Below, piece by piece: positions 59,373 to 64,000 of a stretch of 64,000 nt of DNA. Under the pieces are notes generated by a model that ran no database searches, had not been told where the DNA came from, and saw nothing but the letters and a program-made list of their open reading frames with translations. Both the position numbers and the translations under genes were made by a program. Each line of letters starts with the position of its first letter. Positions within the stretch are counted from its first letter, which is position 1. The stretch is taken from the NCBI GenBank assembly GCA_029721435.1, contig CM056583.1, positions 49,455,620 through 49,519,619 on the forward strand, written 5' to 3'. Origin of the DNA: Gymnothorax reevesii (taxonomy: Eukaryota; Chordata; Actinopteri; Anguilliformes; Muraenidae).

Positions 59373-59856
59373 CAGGGGCGTACATTTGCTCTACGCAGAC
59401 TACGCAGTTGCGTAGAGCCCCGAGGCAGAAGGGGGCCCCCTGCTGGACTGCTTAATAATTACGTTTCAGTCTGCTGCTGGTTCATTTTTTCCCCCACTGT
59501 CCTGACAACATGAAGCAGTATCAATTACTACGACTATTTCCGGTACATTTTCAAAATAAAACGTGTGAATGATCGATAGTATAATAGAAAGTAAAATTGG
59601 CTCTTGTTTTGAAACGCGCACCGGCATCTTTGAGAGGAAAGAGGAACGCCAGGCAGCGCGCGGGGGAAGTGAGCGAACGTCGCGTCGGCAAAAAGTCGCT
59701 CTCATCCATCGTCCTCCTCAGTTAGCTGGTGAGTGGTAAATAGTAATAATAAAAATATATAAATATAAAAAATATTTAAAAAATATTTAAAAAATATTTA
59801 AATGCTGCTGCTGCTGTTGCTGGTTGGCAAAGTTGCCATGCACAGTTTGCACTGTT

Positions 59857-60961
59857 TAGTCCCCCCAGGAATCTGCAGAGAAAAAGTGTTGATTCCGCGG
59901 AGAACATTCCTGATTCTGCGGAGAGCAATTCTTGATTCCGTGGCTTGAAAGTTGATTTTCCGCGGGCATTAAAAAAAAACCTAAAATGACCAGTTATAAA
60001 GCAAATTTATGTAATAATGAAGCAAAAATTCTCTTATGAAATTATTTGCAATACCAAATCACTGCGAAACATTGTGGTTATAAAATAAGCAGCATCAACA
60101 TTCTTTTTGTCCCTCTTGAGCAGATTTATTTGCATAACTTATAAAGTGCAAAACATTTCACCAAACTATGGGTGAACGAGGCTTAGTAACTGAACAAGTG
60201 CCAAAGATCAAAGTAAAGATTTAAACAAAGTGTACACTATTCACTGTATCCTCAGGATATTGTAATCGTTACTGCATACCATAGACTGTATAAAAAGATG
60301 GATGAAGCTACCGTGATGTCACCCACTGGTTCGAAGATGAAGAAGTGAATCGAAGATCCGGGGAGGAACGTGGCTCTGGATCTGACCGTATCGGACGAGG
60401 ACCAGAGGATAGCGACACCCCAGAAGCATATTCTGGCTTTATACTTTATTCTAGTTTATATGGGACCATAATTCACGAAAATGAATGTCATGATATATCG
60501 AAGGAGACCTGAAACTTGCTATAGCTAACATAAAATGATGTGAAAAATCATTATTTAAATTAAAAATCAGGTCGGAAAGTAGGATCATTTTCTCATAGAC
60601 TTCTATTGCATTGAACTTCTTTCTGCAACCACTGACGTCGCCATCTGCTGGCCATTAAATAGAATGCCATTCTACGGTACTTCCACATGGGCTTCTTTTT
60701 TCAAATCAGGGTGCTGCGTCCATCTTTTTATATAGTTTATGCTGCATACAGCAGAAAAAATTCAGTTTCCGTAACCGGCAGCACGAGCTGTGAGTCTTAG
60801 ATCCCGTTTATCTGACCGCAAAATCTAGCGGCCGGGATGAAAAATACATGTAAAATATAAAATTCTGCACCTCGCCCTATATTCCGCGGACTGCTTTGAT
60901 TTCCGCGGAGGGCTTTGAAATCTGCGGTAAATTCCGCAATCGCGGATTCCTGGGGGGACTA
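59857..60961. mobile_element. TIR element nested in the hAT element (TAGTCCCCCCAGGAATC ends)
   Basis: Perfect 17-bp inverted ends TAGTCCCCCCAGGAATC, flanked by ACTGTT on both sides (59851-59856 and 60962-60967), which looks like a 6-bp target duplication. Both subterminal regions are rich in ATTCCGCGGA words. No coding sequence is recognised. A 6-bp duplication is unusual for hAT, so the superfamily is left open. Confidence 0.75.
60280..60741. mobile_element. hAT-type MITE, copy 2 (uninterrupted)
   Basis: The ends CATAGACTGTATAAAAAGAT and (reverse complement) CATAAACTATATAAAAAGAT are flanked by the exact 8-bp duplication CTGCATAC (60272-60279, 60742-60749). It is homologous along its length to 33963-34721 and lacks the 207-bp insertion found there. 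It is the innermost layer of the nest. Confidence 0.9.
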
Positions 60962-61981
60962 ACTGTTGCTATGTGGGCTGTGGCGTTGCATGGCTCTTTT
61001 TTGTCTTTTGTTGTGTTGTTTGTGCAAACATGTTTAGGGTCTTTATGGCAAAATGTAGGTGATATTTTATTTCATAATTTATCCCATCATGATAAATCGG
61101 TGATTTGTCATGATAGCACAAAATATGAAATAACATAATGACCTATTTGGTTTTCAAACAGTGGTCCAGGGTTTCCAGGTGGACTGGTCCTCAGCTAATA
61201 TGGAGAGTTGGTAACCAAATGAACCCTTACCCTAATTTAGCTCCTAGCATTAGCAATTTACATGTATACGCACATTCAATTTGCATTTATGCTCTCAGTA
61301 TTTGAATTATTATTATTTGCAGATTATTGTTAAACTTCGTCAAATTCAAATGGTGATCTGTGGCTCAAATGAAAAAGGTTGAAAAGCTCTGACCTTGATA
61401 ATGAGTTTGTAGATATGCATTTTTCATGAAAATGGCTGACATGACAGACATCTTATCTGGCTAATAGGTCTTTCTTCCTCTCCACTTGAACACAATGAAC
61501 AGTTCTCCTCCTTGTTACAAGTTACTGAAAGTATAGTTGCTAGTTCTGCTGTAGGTAGGTGTGTGTGTGCAAGTGTGTTGTCTGCGACTATTAGTGATAT
61601 AAATAATACACAGGCTATTTCTGTTAAAACAAACTCTCATAACTAACTGAGCTGTTTTTGATTACAGTTGAGCCAAGTGAGCAGACAGGACAGGACGTGT
61701 ATGATTAAACTTAAATTCAACTGCTCTTCTCCATTGTCTTGTCAAGTTCTTCTTAAATCATCACTATTTCAGAATATGTATTGAGCTGGGGGATGGCATT
61801 TTTAATTAAGACACCTGACCCAACACAAAAAACACACAATTTGAAAGCATGAGAAAACAGCATAAAATACCGTAAAAACATCATTAAAAATCATTTAAAA
61901 AAATTTCCACGCGGGGGGGGGGGCCCCTTCCCGACCTTTGTGGGGAGCCCCCTGAATATAATGTCCGCCCCTGTGTACAGC

Positions 61982-63029
61982 TTAAGTTGTTCAACAGTCC
62001 GGAGTCTCCGTTGTCGTATTTTATGCTTCATAATGCGCCACATATTTTCAATGGGAGACAGGTCTGGACTACAGGCAGGCCAGTCGAGTACCCGCACTCT
62101 TTTACTACGGAGCCATGCTATTGTAACACGTGCAGAATGTGGCTTGGCATTGTCTTGCTGAAATAAGCAGTGGCGTCCATGAAAAAGACGTTGCTTGGAT
62201 GGCAACATTTGTTGCTCCAAAACCTGTACCTTTGAGCATTAATGGTGCCTTCACATATGTGTAAGTTACCCATGCTTTGGGCACTGATACACCCCCATAC
62301 CATCAAAGATGCTGGCTTTTGAACTTTGCGCCTATAGCAGTCTGGATGGTTCTTTTCCTCTTTGGTCCGGAGGACACGACGTCCACAGTTTCCAATAACA
62401 ATTTGAAATGTGGACTCGTCAGACCACAGAACACTTTTCCACTTTGCATCAGTACATCTTAGATGAGCTTGGGCCCAGCGAAGCCGGCGGCGTTTCTGGG
62501 TGCTGTTGATAAATGGCTTTCGCTTTGCATTGTAGAGTTTTAACTTGCACTTGCAGATGTAGCGAGGAACTGTAGTTACTGACAGTGGTTTTCTGAAGTG
62601 TTCCTGAGCCCATGTGGTGATGTCCTTTACACATTGATGTCGGTTTTTGATGCAGTACCGCCCGAGGGATCGAAGGTCTTGGGCATTCAATGTTGGTTTT
62701 CGGCCTTGTCGCTTACGTGCAGTGATTTCTCCAGATTCTCTGAACCTTTTGACGATATTACGGACCGTAGATGATGAAATCTCTAAATTTCTTGCAATGG
62801 CTCGTTGAGGAATGTTGTTTTTAAACTGTTCGACAATCAGCTCACGCATTTGTTCACTAAGTGGTGACCCTTGCCCCATCCTTGTTTGTGAATGACTGAG
62901 CATTTCAGGGAAGCTGCTTTTATACCCAATCATGGCACCTACCTGTTCCCAATTAGCCCGTTCACCTGTGGGATGTTCCAAATAAGTGTTTGATGAGCAT
63001 TCCTCAACTCTCTCAGTCTTTTTTGCCAC
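61982..63029 (-). pseudogene. Tc1-like transposase, N-terminal and catalytic part
   Basis: The start is uncertain: ATG at 63029 opens the longest frame, but MGQGSPLSEQMRELIVEQFK (about 62881) is a more typical Tc1 start. Helix-turn-helix IARNLEISSSTVRNIVKRF, basic RKRQGRKPTL, and the first catalytic Asp in VLWSDESTFQ follow. Near 62225 one copy of a TACA repeat present in relatives appears lost (a 4-base change), shifting the frame. The second frame continues with LFQQDNAKPHSARVTIAWL and CSPDLSPIENMW, keeping 34 residues between Asp and Glu (DD34E). It stops at the insertion after EQLKLYT, where the T is from the inserted element. Confidence 0.88.
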
Positions 63030-63244
63030 TTATGCCAGCTTTTTTGAAACATGTTGCAGGCATCAAATTCCAAATGAGCTAATATTTGCAAAAAATTACA
63101 AAGTTTACCTGTTCGAACAAGAAGTAACTTGTCTTTGCAGTGTATTCAATTGAATATAGGTTGAAAAGGATTTGCAAATCATTGTATGCTGCTTTTGTTT
63201 ACGATTTACACAACGTGCCAACTTCACTGGTTTTGGGTTTTGTA

Positions 63245-64000
63245 CTCTTGTTCTTTTCCAGTATCCCAGGTTTTTTCTTATTGTTTGTGATGCTTTTTAA
63301 GGAATGAATCCTGTAATCATGCAATGCATTTTAAACATTTCTAGCAAAACTGTCAGATTTTGTAGCATTTTTGATTTTATTTTATTTTTTATCAATGTGC
63401 AGTGATGCACCTGTGTAGTTTGGTTAACTTCAGATAATAATAAAACTTTGTTCAGTAAGCATTAAGTATTTGCATTATTTAAAAAAAACTCATAAATGTT
63501 GGCTTGAACCTTGTATGTATGTTTATTACTTCGGTCATTAAGGTTACAGTGTTCCAATCGTCATTAGCATCAAAATGATCCATAAAATTGTAGTTAAATT
63601 ACTGAACTCTTCTAACAGTGAGAGTAAGTGTCAGTCGATAAATACATTCATTGTTTCACTTTGATGTATCAACATTAAGATCTCCTACAATGAGCAGCCA
63701 AACTTTGCAAGCAAATTCCTCAAAACTTTGTAAATGTTAGTTACAATCCTGGAATTCTGAGGTCCATGTATTTGAAAAATAAAATCAAATGCCTATAATT
63801 TTGGAACCAAAGTGAATGTTATAAACAAATTTCACAAGCATCATCACACTATAGGACCTTGACATATGTACTCTCTGAGCTGGCCATTTTGTTTGATTGG
63901 TTATTGTGGTATTATCATTATCAGTGGTTGTTTTATGGCAGGCTATGGAAGCCCTAGGTGGATTTTAGCGGAATCTTGCATCCATGCAGAGCAGAGCGCA
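63245..64000. other. Intergenic, unassigned, to window end
   Basis: AT-rich sequence. I see nothing I can name in it. Confidence 0.5.

Larger units (their letters stand above)
59373..61973. mobile_element. hAT element (2.6 kb) inserted in the Tc1 transposase
   Basis: The ends CAGGGGCGTACATTTG and (reverse complement) CAGGGGCGGACATTAT are hAT-type inverted repeats, flanked by the exact 8-bp duplication TGTACAGC (59365-59372, 61974-61981). Subterminal GGGGCCCC blocks lie on both sides. No hAT transposase is recognised, so it is non-autonomous or decayed. It contains another element at 59857-60961. Confidence 0.9.
59027..63242 (-). mobile_element. Tc1-like transposon, minus strand, split by a 2.6-kb insertion
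   Basis: The ends CAAAACCCAAAACCAGTGAA (59027) and its inverse at 63223-63242 begin inverted repeats of about 120 bases that share ACAATGATTTGCAAATCCTT and ATTCAATTGAATACACTGCA. TA flanks lie at 59025-59026 and 63243-63244. Without the insertion and its duplicated site the element would be about 1.6 kb, the usual Tc1 size. Confidence 0.9.

Noticed and set aside
1..64000. CRISPR arrays, operons, bacterial promoters, tRNA or rRNA genes
   Set aside because: The spliced mbd2 gene and vertebrate repeats show a eukaryotic nuclear genome. The tandem repeats seen lack the even repeat-spacer pattern, and no tRNA or rRNA sequence was recognised by eye.

Overview
The window looks like teleost fish nuclear DNA. 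It is AT-rich, has no operons, carries one multi-exon gene with GT-AG introns, and is full of fish-type repeats: Tc1/mariner elements (DD34E), hAT elements with 8-bp target-site duplications (TSDs), TTAA-flanked Kolobok-like elements, CR1/L2-type LINEs and many MITEs. All family assignments come from reading the sequence and from knowledge of the families; no search was run.

Positions 1-21,420 hold the 3' half of a plus-strand methyl-CpG-binding-domain gene of the MBD2/MBD3 family, best called mbd2. Three coding exons are visible (519-609, 1088-1265, 15500-15623). An intron lies just after the stop codon, and a separate 3'-UTR exon starts at 20906 with AATAAA at 21400. The methyl-CpG-binding domain itself lies upstream of the window. 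The 14.2-kb intron holds a hAT element with a perfect TSD (1364-2755), a Tc1-type MITE inside another (3883-4993), and a Tc1 graveyard (7500-11720) in which one Tc1 relic is split by another Tc1 that holds a LINE tail.

From 21.4 to 64 kb I find no further host gene. Main elements: a Kolobok-like TTAA element with a THAP-domain relic and a 780-bp-period direct duplication (21718-25279); a Tc1 MITE (26810-27373); a terminal-inverted-repeat (TIR) bounded minisatellite element (27721-29403); a hAT MITE with a second hAT MITE inside it (33963-34721); an inverted pair of related MITEs (38620-39681); an unusual element (39690-40979) built of inverted arrays of short CpG-rich words around a small core with two opposed TATA boxes and two overlapping opposite ORFs; a TTAA MITE (41211-41461); a minus-strand Tc1 with an open catalytic domain (41983-43532); minisatellites; a dead Tc1 (45723-46858); a 5'-truncated L2-type LINE with one nonsense codon in its visible ORF (49690-51880); and a four-level nest at 59027-63242 (Tc1 > hAT > TIR element > hAT MITE).

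The genes do not form a pathway. mbd2 is the only cellular gene supported; the rest is a layered record of transposition, dated in relative terms by which element interrupts which. The best lead for something undescribed is the 39690-40979 element.
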